From: Promerops cafer
Taxonomy: Eukaryota; Chordata; Aves; Passeriformes; Nectariniidae
Reading direction: 5' to 3'
Assembly (NCBI GenBank): GCA_013398275.1
Contig: VZSE01014922.1
Location: 5,768,253-5,832,252, forward strand
DNA length: 64,000 nucleotides
Every line of letters begins with the position of its first letter. Within the stretch, counting starts at the first letter, position 1. A model generated the notes under the pieces. It was not told the DNA's origin. It saw only the letters and a list, made by a program, of their open reading frames with translations, and did not search any database. This document shows, piece after piece, positions 51,891 to 64,000 of the stretch. The translations under genes were made by a program, and so were the position numbers.

Positions 51891-54440
51891 CACATACTAT
51901 ATGCCTAGTACATTTAATACGAAGGTGACTTCAGAAGGCACTCCGAATTTACTGCTGTACCTCTAGCTCTTTAACACCGAAGGTAGCAGACCTATTGGTG
52001 TCCATCCAGGTGGTTTCTTCAGCCAGGGGGATCTCTTGTCTTCTTGGAGAAAGGCAAACAGAAAGTTTTAACTTTGCATGAAAAAGCAGCATTTTCTTTT
52101 CATTTCCATGGTTGCAGAGTTACCATATGGTATAAAGACAAAGATCTCATGATAAACAGAGATGCCTTACCTAGACTATGCATTCAGAACTATGGGTGTT
52201 TACATATACTACGTGTACAGTACAGAGGGTGCAGAAAGTGAGTGCAGAAGTGTAGAAAATAAATTGTAGACGCCTGAATATATGATATTTTAATTCTCAC
52301 CCTGTGAGTGAAATAGTGGAGATAGATGAGTATAGGCTACTATTTTCATTTAAATGCATTTTTCCCATGCATCTAATAGAGCCTGCCTCTGAGGAGAGAG
52401 ATTTTTTTCAATTCTGTCTCTTTGCATACTCCTGATCCAGAGCCACTAAGCCTTTGATGGTATTCAGAACTGTGCTTATCTTCCTAATTGTTTCATTGAA
52501 AAAGTGGAATCTGCTACTCTTTGGGGGAAATATGGAAATCAGTAATAGTTTTCAATCCCAGAGAACTGTAACAACAATATTCATAAATCTGTTCAAAAAT
52601 GCTGTTAAAATTTTGGTAACCAGATCACTTTTACAGTAAAAATGCATGCTTCCACATGGAAAGGCAGGACATGCAATGGGGCTACAAACACCTGAAAAAA
52701 ATGCCACATGGAAAATAAGGAAAAACCAAACTTTCCAGAGGCCAAGCCTTTGATACTTCAATTTGACATTTCTCATTGTGTTATATGTTATATTTGATTT
52801 TACATTCACACAGCTGGACTGCACCAGACTACAGAGACAGAGCAAAGAAGGAACACTGGCCTCTGGCAAGAAAAGAGACTTTATCTCTTTCCCACCACGC
52901 CAGCCCATTTCACACTGTAAATATTACAAAAGGTGGTTGCATCTGGATTATTCTTGGGGTGTTTTGACAGGACTCAAAACATTGCAGGTCTTTTCAGACC
53001 CTGAAGGACAATGAGCGGGAAGTTTCTAGCGTTGCCTTTAGGTATTTGCTGTATTGGAATATTCACTTTATAGAGTGGTGCAAGGACGTAATTTAGGTAG
53101 ACAATATACAATACTGTTATGAAAATAAAAGTAATTACCTGTGTGTCAGGATTGAGATCAGGGTTTAGCAGACAGTAAATTCTTCTGTGGCCATCAGCTG
53201 TGCTTTACACCTCTCCAAGACTTTAAACTGCATTGAACAAATTGGAATAAAAATGGCATTGGAGTGACTATACTGCAAGGACAGGAAATTACCTAAATAA
53301 CCTAATAGATTTTTTCCATATGTTTTTGTTGGAGCTTTTATTTTGTGAAAAAGGGAAATTGAAACCATTGGCTGAACTGACACTTCAATTAATCAGACTG
53401 TCTACTTAACTCTGTTCAGTGGGTGGTGTACAGTAACTTTCATTAGTCCCTGACACTCCAGCAGGGCTTGAGAACCTGCTGAAATTCATATTTCTCACAA
53501 TGTTCTGAAAAATGCAGAAGTTTCCCTGTATTTTCTTAGGGTTTTTGCTGATAGCCTAATTTTCTCCCAATATGATTTATATTATGAGTGACCAAACTAA
53601 TAGAGATGGCTTATACACCAAGTGACAGAACTACAAGGAAATTGTTAAAAATATTACACAGAAAGTTACGTAAGTTCAGCCTTAGAAACTGGAAGGCAGT
53701 TTATGTAGAAAGCAGCAGAAAAATGCCAACCATCTTTAAGAGAATTTCTGCAAGGCCTTCTAGGGACTGCAGAGCTGAGAGACAAGTCTTTTTGTGGATT
53801 TTGGCAGGAAATACTTTGCAGCCCTCATATAAATAATGGGTGTACATTTAATAATTATATTCTTATGAGGTCAAGTAATAGAATATTAATGAAGGGACTT
53901 TCTATTAAGGATGATTTCTCTACCCAGTCTAAAGGTGAATATTGTTAGCTAGGTGAGACCACAGTTTAGGGGTTGATAATCAATAGTATAAATTGCAACT
54001 ATGCACAGTTTGTGTTTTACTAGTTAAGTGCTATATTTTTATATAAAGTACTATATTTTGACCTATTCAGGTCAAAATTTCTAGGTAACTTGCAGATAAA
54101 TACCCCCAGAGAGTACAAGCTACTTCTATTTTGCCTCACATTTCTGAAAAACAAGTGGCTCCTTTGGTCCTGCTAGCCCAGCTAGGGGCTGACCCTATGG
54201 TTCTTTGTGGGCTGGCAGGTGGAGGAATCCACAGAATATGAAACACAAATGCTCACTCAAAAGCGAAGCCCTGAAATATATTGATCATTTGCTAAAATGC
54301 AAAATTCTGTCTACAGTCTAAAATAGAAATGTAAGACAAGTTTAGAAGGTTAAATTAACCATTATTTATTGCAACAGTGCAAAAAATGAGTAAGATCTTA
54401 TCATTTAGGACTAAAAGAAGAATGCAGTAGTCCTAGAATA
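51891..54440. other. Intergenic upstream of TMEM65
   Basis: AT-rich with no recognised gene. It holds a basic 82-codon open frame (53588-53836) without family features, and the inverted repeat at 54056. Confidence 0.6.
54056..54077. repeat. Perfect inverted repeat with everted AGGTCA half-sites
   Basis: ttttgacct, a 4-base spacer (attc), then aggtcaaaa. The arms are fully complementary over nine bases. The core is TGACCT-N4-AGGTCA, an everted nuclear-receptor half-site arrangement, about 3.3 kb upstream of TMEM65. Confidence 0.85.
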
Positions 54441-54795
54441 AGAATCATAGAATCACAGAATATCTTGGGTTGAAGGGACCTGAAGGACATCTCATTCCAA
54501 CTCCCATGTCATGGGCAGAGATGTCCTCCACTACACCAGGCTGCCCAAGGCCCCATCCAACCTGGCACTGAACACTTCCAGGGATGGGGCATCCATAATT
54601 TCTCTGGGCAGCTTGTTCCAGTGCCCCACCACCCTCTGAGTAAAGAGCTCCTTCCTGACATCTAATCTAAATCTTTCCTCTTTTAAAAGTTTAAAACCAT
54701 TGGCCCTTTTCCTGTCATGATCTACTTGTGTAAAAAGTTGCTCTCCCAGCTTAAGAATTTATAGGAGATCAAGTCCAGCCAGAGGATCCTTCTCA
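54441..54795 (-). mobile_element. CR1 LINE fragment, about 350 bp
   Basis: A well preserved reverse-complement CR1 3' UTR beginning 'agaatcatagaatcacagaatatcttgggttgaagggacc' and passing through 'ggctgcccaaggccccatccaacctgg'. It has two tandem copies of the 8-bp-type terminal motif ('aatcatag', 'aatcacag'). Confidence 0.92.
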
Positions 54796-55925
54796 CCATC
54801 ACCACTTCCCTCCTTGTAGAGCTTTGTACAATCATGTGCATTATAATATAGATAAACATTTATAAATTATTTGAAGACAATTTTTGGCTTAGATTCTACT
54901 GGCTTTGTCAGGGGCAGAGTTAAAGTTCTTTACAGTAACTGGGATGGGACTGTGTTTGGGATTTGTGCTGAAAACTGTTGATAACACAGGGATGTTTTAG
55001 TTACTGCTGAACACAGTGCCAGTGTGTAGTGCTTACACAGTGTCAAGATCTTTTCTGCTCCTCATCTTGCTCATGTAAATTATTCCATGCTTTTAATATT
55101 CAAGAAGCAGAAGGCACAATGTGAGGTTTGAACAAACCTGAAGATCGTGGTAGACAATCACTGAAGTAAGCTCCCTCTGGAACACAGTGCTTGAAAGGGA
55201 TAGTGAGTTTTTTTGAATTATAAATATGGGGCTATCAAATACAAGATGTGAAGTTACACATATTCTGTCTAGTCTGTCTTTCAGGGTAAATGCTTTCAGT
55301 ACATTGTATTCAGCTACAGTGTCCTCAGTCTAAGATAAATTGCACATAGTTTAGAAAAATATTGGGAAAATTAGTAAAGGTTTGGAAAAATTCTGGTTAA
55401 TAAGAGACTTCAAAGATCAATTTATTCACTTTATTATTGGAAGTTTGTGAGTTTAACATAAACATAGTCTCTAAGACACCTTAGAAAACAACATATTCAG
55501 CACACAGTAAAATTATACAGTACAATCACAGTAATCCATGTATATAGATGTATGGCAAATCTTGAAGCCAAAACTAGTCAGAATTAGAGTTTTATTTTAG
55601 CAGTGAAAATAATAACAACTGGAACAACTTTCTGAAGGGTGATTTTCTACAGGATGGGATGTACTTCATATAATAATTAAGTGAAGTCTTATCTTAGTCC
55701 TGCTCTTTGTTCTGCTTAGACAATCTCTTAGTTCTTCTTTTGATTTTGAAGAGCTGAATATAGGTGTTTACTGTAATTCCTCCCACAGTTATAATATATG
55801 GTTCACAACATTTCTTCAAATGAGTCCTGGAGCTTTTCACACTAAACATAATGGAAAATTTTGCCCTTTGTTTTCGGGTATTTGTCTTCTACTTGGAAAA
55901 GATAAAGATCAGTACATCCTTTGAG

Positions 55926-55941
55926 AAAAAAAAAAAAAAAA
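55926..55941. repeat. Poly(A) run
   Basis: A mononucleotide run of about 16 A in intergenic sequence, with no recognisable retrocopy upstream of it. Confidence 0.9.
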
Positions 55942-58900
55942 GATTGTGTTCATAAATTGGGTAAGGTGAGAGCACTGAACTCTTTTGGTTAGTAAACTGC
56001 ATTGAAATGTGTCAGGGAGAATGTATGAAAGAAGAGAAATATTCCAAAAGAGGGTCAGGAGTGTCAGAGGAAAGCAGCATATATAGCTTACACTTATTGA
56101 GCCAACTTAGCTGTTTTCTATTTTATCTCTCCCAAAAAAGGACTAGGTGGTCCAAAATTTTCTCTGGTAATTTCTGCTGTACAGAGGGTCTCCAACATCA
56201 CTGTAAAGCTGTGACTGTTATCAGGGGGTACTTAGATCTACTTCCAGGTGTGTAAGATTGATTTTTGGGGCTATAAAAATGCTGAGCGGGGCATGGGGTG
56301 GCTGATGTGCTGTAAGGAACAAGCAGCTCCTGCCCAGCTCTGGAGTCAGCTGAACACATGGATGCTGTAAAGCATCTTTGCCCAGCACCTGCATCTGGCT
56401 GCTAAGTGCTGGGGTGGTGTATCACGCCAAGGATATTATACCATTGCCTTTCTTTGAAACATGAAAGAAAGATAAAAGTCTCAAAGCCTTTCAACAAGCT
56501 GGGGCAGGGCCTTGGAGACATCCACCCCTTTGCAGTGTAAAATGGATGAGATGACCTATAGTGACCCCATCTTGATAATGTTTCACTGTGTCTGAGGCTG
56601 CTGTTCCCTCATGCTTTATACAACATCGCCGTCACCATTCCACGTTGCCCCTTGATCCTGTTTACTTCTAATGAGCAAAGCTAATTAGTCACAGGAGATG
56701 AGAATTAAATACCACCGAAAGAGCAGCCCAAGCTGCTGTTCAGCCTGTTTACACATTCAATGAAAGAGGTCATGAACAAAAGCTTTGTTATATCCCCTCA
56801 GAGGTTTTCAGGCAGTTTGACATCACAGATTTCTCTGTTTTTCTTGTTTTTCCTTTTCATCAGTGTCTTACTTTCTTTGGCTCTCTCACTTCCTACTCTA
56901 GAAGTCTTCCGCCCCCACTACCCTGTTAACATACTCAGCCTGGCTGTGCCTGATCTGTTACTTCAGAAGGGCCCATGGCTGCTTTTGGGAGGCTTTCCCC
57001 AGTCCAGTTGCTACTTGCTGGTCCCCTCTTTTTCCAGAAGTAACCATGACAACTTGTGTTGAAGTCTTCAGTGCCATTTTCAGTCCCATTCCCTAATTTC
57101 TTGATAATTAAGTTGCTGTTTGAAGCTGCCTTGTTATACAAAAGCAAATACGATTATACATAATGTGATGGCCCCTGTCAATAATTGTAAAATTTCATAG
57201 CCTAAACTCTTTTATGAAAATTCCATTTTAAAAATCACATGATCAGTCCTATGAATACAAGTTAGGATGCCAATCAATTAACTGATTCTATCACCTAGAT
57301 GGTTTTAAAGAAGGAAATAAACAGGTGTGAGGTGCCATAAATCCAGTGTCTTACTGTAAAATTATTTGTATCCTCATTGTCTGGAAGCTTGAGGGTCATC
57401 TAAACCAGTGAATGAAATCTTTCCTGAACAGAATCACGTGCATATCCCCTCAAATTAAAAAAATTACCAATACTCAGAATAGATTAGAATCCACATTTAG
57501 ATGTTTCCTGTTGAATAGCTGCTGTGCAGATTTAACTGCTGGATTAATTCATACTGAGAGTGGCAATGAATATTTAATTATATCTGTTTAAATTTCAGAC
57601 AACTTCCACTGGTTCAGAGAGATCATCAAAAGTCCTACTGCCTACAAGATTTATTTAACTGTTTGCAAAGGACATATAAATGTGTGTAAAATAAGGAGAT
57701 GTGTGATCACAGACAGATGAGAAAAGGAGCAGAAACAGATGGTGTGTAAGATCATGATGATAGTTTGCACTAGTATTTCATTCAGCAATGGGAAGAAAAA
57801 GCTATAGGCAGTTCATAATAACTACAGAGATATAATAATCTCCAAATGTGCAAGTGACTGTGAGATGCTAAATCCACTGTTAAATCAAATGGCATTTTTA
57901 AAATGTTTTATGTCATGGTGGTTTTGTTTTAATTAACCACTGTATTTCTTTATGGATTAATAAAGATCAAAATTTTGAAAGTCTTGATGGCTCTTTCCTT
58001 TAGCAAAAAGAAAATAACTTCCTAAGGACAAGAGTTACAAAGTAGAGAACTTTTATAGTAACTGGCCACTCACAGCAAAGAATTGGAATATTCATGTTAT
58101 GCCTGCATGACTGACTCTTGGGAAGGTAAATAATGATGAGTTACTCCAGCCAACTGTTTCTAGTATTGTATTCAACCTAATATCAAACTGGATAGGAGAG
58201 GAGGCAAAGAATTTTTTCATAAAGAGAGACTTCTTCACCCCCAGAAAACCAGATACAAATGTGAAACAAATCAGTAATGACCAAAAGCCACTGCTTTGCA
58301 GTGTCTCAGGCAGTACAACGCCCTGAGTGCCTTCCTGAACAACTGCATTTTGTGTCAAACTAGAAACAATCTTAATTGTCAGGGGCAGCTGGCTGGGTAC
58401 AAGGCACAGCCTGATGTGCTGCTTTACTGTCGCTGGGGGTTCACTGCTGGCAGCCCCTGAGTGCTTGCTGTACCAGGTGGGTGAACAGAGCAGTAGCACA
58501 TGGAAAGAAGTCTTGCCTGGGCACTAAATTCCTAATGACCCAATGAAGCTGATATCCAGCTGTTACAGGTAAGCAATGACTACTGCATGTATGTTATAAT
58601 ATTAGCATGTATTCTGCAAAAGTTAGTATCTGTGATGTTTTAGTACTTTAGATGATAATTGTAGTAAATTTTAGTATCTCTTTAAAGCAAGCTAAAGAAA
58701 GAACCTGGTTTCCTTCCCAAATTTTGGATACGCAGCCTTATCCAGGAGACCTGGACAAGCAGCTGACAGAAGGAATTCTCCTAATCTCACAGGCAGGGGC
58801 AGAAAACTCTCAATATTCACTGCAACAAAGTATGAGGTTCTGGGCACTGTATCTTGGCTCCATTTTCTGTGTTCTCTTGATGTCCTTACCCCTTTTTTTC

Positions 58901-61900
58901 CTGGACTGTTGCTGGGAGAATTGTTATAAAACAAGGTGCAGGCTATGAAATTTGTCCTGGGCCTGCACAGGAAAGAAACTGCTCTGAAGCTAAAGGAGAG
59001 TCAGAACAAGATGAGACGTTTAGCAGAATAGTTATCAAAATTAAATGTGGAAAGGTTGGAAAAGAGAATGAACATAATGAGTCAGGAGTGAAGCCAAACC
59101 CTAGTTATAAGCCACTTTCTATGGAATAGCAGGTTATTCCATACCTACCCTCTGTGGGTTTCTTGCATTTGTGCAAAGGTCAGGTAGCAATCACTGTCAG
59201 AGGTGGGATTTGTGAGCTAGAGGGACAACAGGGCACATGAACAATGTCAGAACCAATGCTTCTGGATTCTCTCACATCCTTAGCCATTTGTTTGGAAGAT
59301 GTTAGAGTGGATACACAAGAAAACATTCCTGTTAATAAAGGAGAATGCTTGCTGCCACTGAATCTCACTTGTGCAGTCCAGGGATTTACTTTGCTTTTAA
59401 ACTGCTTATATTTAACTTGAATTTTCCAGCACCTTTGTAACCCATGGAGGAATGTATTGCTGAAATACGTTGACCCATGTTCTCTCTGACAGAGCAGTGC
59501 CACTGTTAGGAGTGGCTGAATTGTTCATTGCTCTCATCTTTTTAAATAAAACAAAGGACAGATCAGTCTTGCTTCCATCCATTACCAACACAGTAGGCCA
59601 CTATTGTATGCTTATTTTTCTCTTTTGCTCTCAGTCTACAGCAAAGTGTCTTAGAATGACCATCTTTACATATACAGGATGAATAAATGTACAAAATTTG
59701 CATTTGGCCTTAAAAGGTGCTACAACAACTGAAAATATGTTTCTTGATTTATTGACCTGTGTTCCACAGGTACCTTAATGCTATACAGGAATTCTTTTCA
59801 AGACTATTTTTATTCTGAAAGAAATAACAGATGGGGAGGGAATAAATTGCCTTTATGGGGATTTTTTTGTATTAAGTAGATATCTGTATTTGATAAACAA
59901 ACAGAGGATTTGAACCAAAAGTTAAGGTGCCTGGAGGTAAAGAGACTCAGTGGAGCTATGACACTTCTACCACTCCATAACCATTCCATTTATAGTCCAG
60001 TTTTAACAGCAAAATGAACTGCAAGTTCATATTTCTATTTTTATTTGTTTATTTTCCTTATTCCACTGTCTTTTTCTTTGCTTGCACAACTACAAGAAAT
60101 AAAGATCTTATGTTAAAAAAATTTTTCCCCCAACATTGCTCCCCAATATCTAAGACTGCTTGCCCATAGAAAGGACAGAGTCTGTCCTGCCTGGTTTCTT
60201 CACAACTGTGTAATCCAAGAAGCTATCGATTTTATTTTATTACTCTACTTCAGTATTGCGTGACCTCAGTGATCTCTGCCAGGCATCTGTCTCTTGCATT
60301 TCAGCTCTGTGCTGCCTCACCTCTTACTCCCTGCAGCCTACGTGATCTGGAGCAGCAACACCAATTTTTACAATTTTGACCCTGTGTCACGCTTGTATAT
60401 CTTCTATCGGTCTCCTTAGTCTTGCTCATCTGCAGTTTTCCTTCTGGGCTTTACTGCCTGAACTTCAGGTTTCCATGGACTATAAAGAGAGAGTAGAGCA
60501 ACAAGCTCAGATTCACACACCTAACTTTGCAGATATCCTTGGTAGCATCTAAGTGCAGGTGTCTGTGCATTCGTGTCTGGCCTCCCAGTATTGGCAGGGA
60601 GGGATGCAGACACCTCTGGAAGACAATTCACTTGATTTAGCATAGTGGCTTGTCCAGTGAGGAGCTTAACCACCCTCTACTGGTGCCTGGGTATCTGCAC
60701 AGACTGCAAAGGGATCTGGGCAGTCAGTGACTATGACTTAAATGCTTAACTTCCAGATGCATAAGCTTCAGCAGGTAGGCTTACTCATAAACACCTTTAA
60801 AGCACAGATACTATTTGTCCTCAGATGCTACTTTACTTTTATTGACTCTGCATTTTCTACTGCAAACCCTGGGTAGGATTTTAAACCTGCTCAGCAGAGT
60901 GCTTGCTCTTCAGGAAATAAACCCAAGGACAACAGGACATGAGCTCCATGCATGGACTCTCAGCTGGTCGGCTGATTTGTGCAGAACAAGGGAACCTGCA
61001 TCTTCTACCACACGTGTCAGAAGGTAAATCCTACAGTCCAGAATAACTTCTTCCATATTTCTCCCATTCTTTTACACTCCTACTCTCAAATTATTCTGGA
61101 ATATAAACTGGTCTTGCCAGTACAAATCATTATCTGAACAACAACTGGTATTTTCTCAAAATTATGTATTTTGGAGAGAAAAAGAAACAAATAGTCTTTG
61201 CACATGAACTGCAACTGAGGGAGAAACAACTACTCTTCTAGAAGTTTCTAGTCATGATGCACCAGAGGAGCAATTTGTTGATACCAAACATTGCTATTTT
61301 CTGTTGTATTGCCACTCACAAATGTGATTTTTAAGTGGTTTACAGAATTAGTGCTGTGGAGGGCTCCTAAGCACATTGTGTTTGACAAATATAGGTGGTA
61401 ATTAGACACAGTGTTAAGGACTGGAGGCAAATGTTCATCTGTAGATGTACTGGGGATATGGTGTCCTCCAGAGAAGCAGCCTCCAAACTGGAGATTGCAA
61501 TGCCACTTAAAAGTACAAGGGGAATCATGAGCAGAGGTTTTGCTCTTGGCATTGCTACAAGCCAAGTAAATGATCAGTTACACAGCAGTGGTTATACCAA
61601 TCACTGCAACACAATTTTTTCCTGATTTCTGTCCCTCACAATGTGAGGTAATTGTGTGATTATATGAGAAGAAAGAACAAACTCTTCAAAATGTATGACA
61701 AAAAATGCACTGTGACTTCACTTGTGTTCTTTGTGTATATTACCTCTTCCTCTTTGCAGTTCTATGAGCTTACTGTACTCTCTTTTAAGTAAATACTTCC
61801 CAAGGCACAGAAGCAAATGAACTTGCAATTTGAAACTTTGCAGTTTAACATTGCACATAACCCATAAAACCAGGAGATGAGATTATTTTTTTAGAATATG

Positions 61901-63252
61901 CAATCTGAGATCTAGTAATAGAAAAGGTTGTTTTTTGTTAAGTTGACAGTGTATATCAGACACCACAAAATGCATGTGAAGAGTTTCAGAACAGGAGCAT
62001 GTTCATTTCCCAACAGTGGATATTGCCTTTGGTTTTCCACAGCACAAAAAGTTGAAGCTGTTTCTTCCCTGATTGTGTATTTTCATTACCAAGCTGTGGT
62101 TGGCCAGAGAGATCTATAAACACAAATACTTGATTTTGGGGGTAAAATACAAGAAAAACAATTTTTTAACACATCTATTAACTGGGAGTTGCTTCAGAGA
62201 ATTAGCATCAAAATAGTTCTGTGCTTTTTTATTTCAATCCTGTCTCATTTTCTGCTTACCTATAGCTCTTGCTTACATTCACTACATGGAAGACACTGGT
62301 CACTTTAAAATGAGACTACAGACTGCCCCTAAGTCAGAAGTTCCCTTACAAAGTTGTACTGCTTCATCTTTACAGAACACCATTTAGGTTATGCCCCCAC
62401 TTTTATAATTCTTGGGGAGTTTGGGGCCTTTAAAGTACATTCTGTCAATGTTCTTAAGGTTTTTATCATAGTCACAATGACAAGAAATTTAGATGAAGCA
62501 ATAACAACAAAAAAAAGAACAATTGTGTAAACTTTAGACCTGAGCTCTCAAAAGCCCCACTTGTTATCAAGAGAACCATTAAAACTATTAATGATTGCCC
62601 AGATCAGAGTCCTACTCTATGGAAGGGTGATTGAAACTGCTTGCACATCGCTTTTAGGTTTGCTTACCTCATCAAATTAAATGACATTAGGGGGATCCTC
62701 AGCACATCTAAGATCAGACAGCAAGTGAGACACTGGAAATTTAGGGCTATGTGTACTCTAATTTGAAGGTCAGAGGTACTTAGAGAGGAGCCTGGTGCCA
62801 TGTGCTAATTTTGACTTTACATCTCTATTTGTAGATATTGTTTATAATCAAATGAACAAATTAAGATTTTTAGGAGTGCTTTGAACAAACTGTGCTGGAT
62901 TTCCAAACTGTCTATATAATGAAACTTTCCATGTTAATGGATTTCTGGGTGCATTTAATCTAAAATACAGACCTAAGACAGAGCTAATGAAATCTCCATG
63001 AGCTCTTACAAGAGCTCTGTGCAACTGAAGCACAAGCAGCCAAGATTATCTAGAAACTTGCATTTCTCATATAGAATATGAAATTATGCCTAAAGTATGT
63101 TACAGAACTTGTTTCAAATTCTACTTGTGCATGCACTTTACCTCTGGGCGTGTTCTGTCTTGTTCTGGAAGATCTGACTGAAACATCTCTTTTTCCATCA
63201 TGTTCCCAGCAAATAATCAGGAAGGGAATTGCTCAATAGAAGACTTAACAAT

Positions 63253-63268
63253 TAAAAAAAAAAAAAAT
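63253..63268. repeat. Poly(A) run
   Basis: An uninterrupted adenine run in intergenic sequence; no associated element was recognised. Confidence 0.85.
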
Positions 63269-64000
63269 ACAGCCTGTGTAGGATTCCTTTATTATCATAA
63301 AATGAAATAGGAAAAACTTGGCTCAGTATATAGAAAGATGTTATGTAAGGATACAATTACACAGAAGTATAGAACTGATGCCAAATAGGTAAAATTCTGT
63401 AGGCTGAACTGTGGGAGAACATACACATATTCCTGAGTGTTTAATACATAATCATCTGTGTGGATTAAATCACAAGCAGTGTTTTTTTGTTTGTTTTGCT
63501 AGTTCAAAGTCTCCACAGAGGTCTCCTTGCTGCAGCTGCTGTGAATATTGGGAGGAAATAAGAGAATAGGGCCCTGACTTGGAGAACTTTGTGCCAAAGG
63601 AGTCTGGCACTGACCATCCTACTGATAACCTTGATACCAAACCATTATGAAATGGTAGTGACAAGAATACACAGCAATCAAGGAGTCACAGGTAAATTTT
63701 CCTCTTGCCCTTCTGGCAACATATTTGTACAGCACTTTATACTTCCGAAGAGACAAATAAACACCAGTGGATGAATTCTTTCTGGAAGAAGGTATTTCCA
63801 CTTTATTTTCCAAGCAGTGAAAACACCTCACAGTGAATCGGTGATTTAAGACCAGCCCAGCTGCATCCACTGCATGTGAGACTTGACTCATTTGATTCCA
63901 TTTCATCATCCTCTGCTGTGGCACTTGTGAGTCAGCAGCTTGCTGTGCAGCCCCCCTGCTGGCTCCTGCTCTCCTCGCCGGGTGCTGCGGTCTGTTTGCC

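Larger units (their letters stand above)
54796..64000. other. Intergenic, distal upstream
   Basis: No gene, CR1 or structured RNA recognised. The last 50 bp turn GC-rich with CG dinucleotides ('ctcctcgccgggtgctgcgg'), possibly the edge of a feature beyond the window. Confidence 0.55.

Noticed and set aside
53588..53836. Very basic 82-codon open frame on the plus strand.
   Set aside because: Lys/Arg richness follows from the A-rich sequence; no family recognised and no splice-flanked structure.
63619..63924. 101-codon minus-strand frame with a Cys and basic cluster near the window edge.
   Set aside because: No zinc-finger spacing or known motif; length is within chance expectation.

Overview
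The window looks like avian nuclear DNA. It is AT-rich and sparsely coding, with at least eight CR1 LINE fragments carrying the typical bird 3' end (a repeated 'aatcacagaat' motif beside 'ttggaagagacc', or its complement). It also holds one LTR-like element and a gene with short exons separated by long introns. The identity comes from sequence features only; other CR1-rich sauropsids are not strictly excluded.

One protein-coding gene is clearly present: TMEM65 on the minus strand, in seven exons from about 50.76 kb down to a stop codon at 23,431. Exon joins preserve the reading frame throughout. The visible product is 175 residues from the conserved internal Met, plus 47 upstream in-frame residues. 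The extreme N-terminus, including any upstream start codon, is lost at a two-base assembly gap (nn, 50,761-50,762) inside the promoter CpG island. Intron 4 uses a GC donor. Intron 1 (about 20.5 kb) is most of the gene.

Layout: 1-19.9 kb is intergenic DNA with CR1 copies and no recognisable gene. About 20-23.4 kb is AT-rich DNA that probably includes the TMEM65 3' UTR. 23.4-50.76 kb is TMEM65. 50.3-50.93 kb is the CpG island. 51-64 kb is upstream intergenic DNA with an LTR-like element and one CR1 copy.

The most interesting observations are three exon-like segments on the coding strand of TMEM65 intron 1. Two of them (240 nt at 47.6 kb and 60 nt at 31.3 kb) have good splice signals, lengths divisible by three, the same phase as the exon 1/exon 2 junction and open frames, so they could be undescribed in-frame cassette exons. 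A third (104 nt at 34.7 kb) would truncate the protein if included. All three are predictions from sequence and need RNA evidence. No novel multi-gene system, CRISPR array, tRNA or rRNA was seen.
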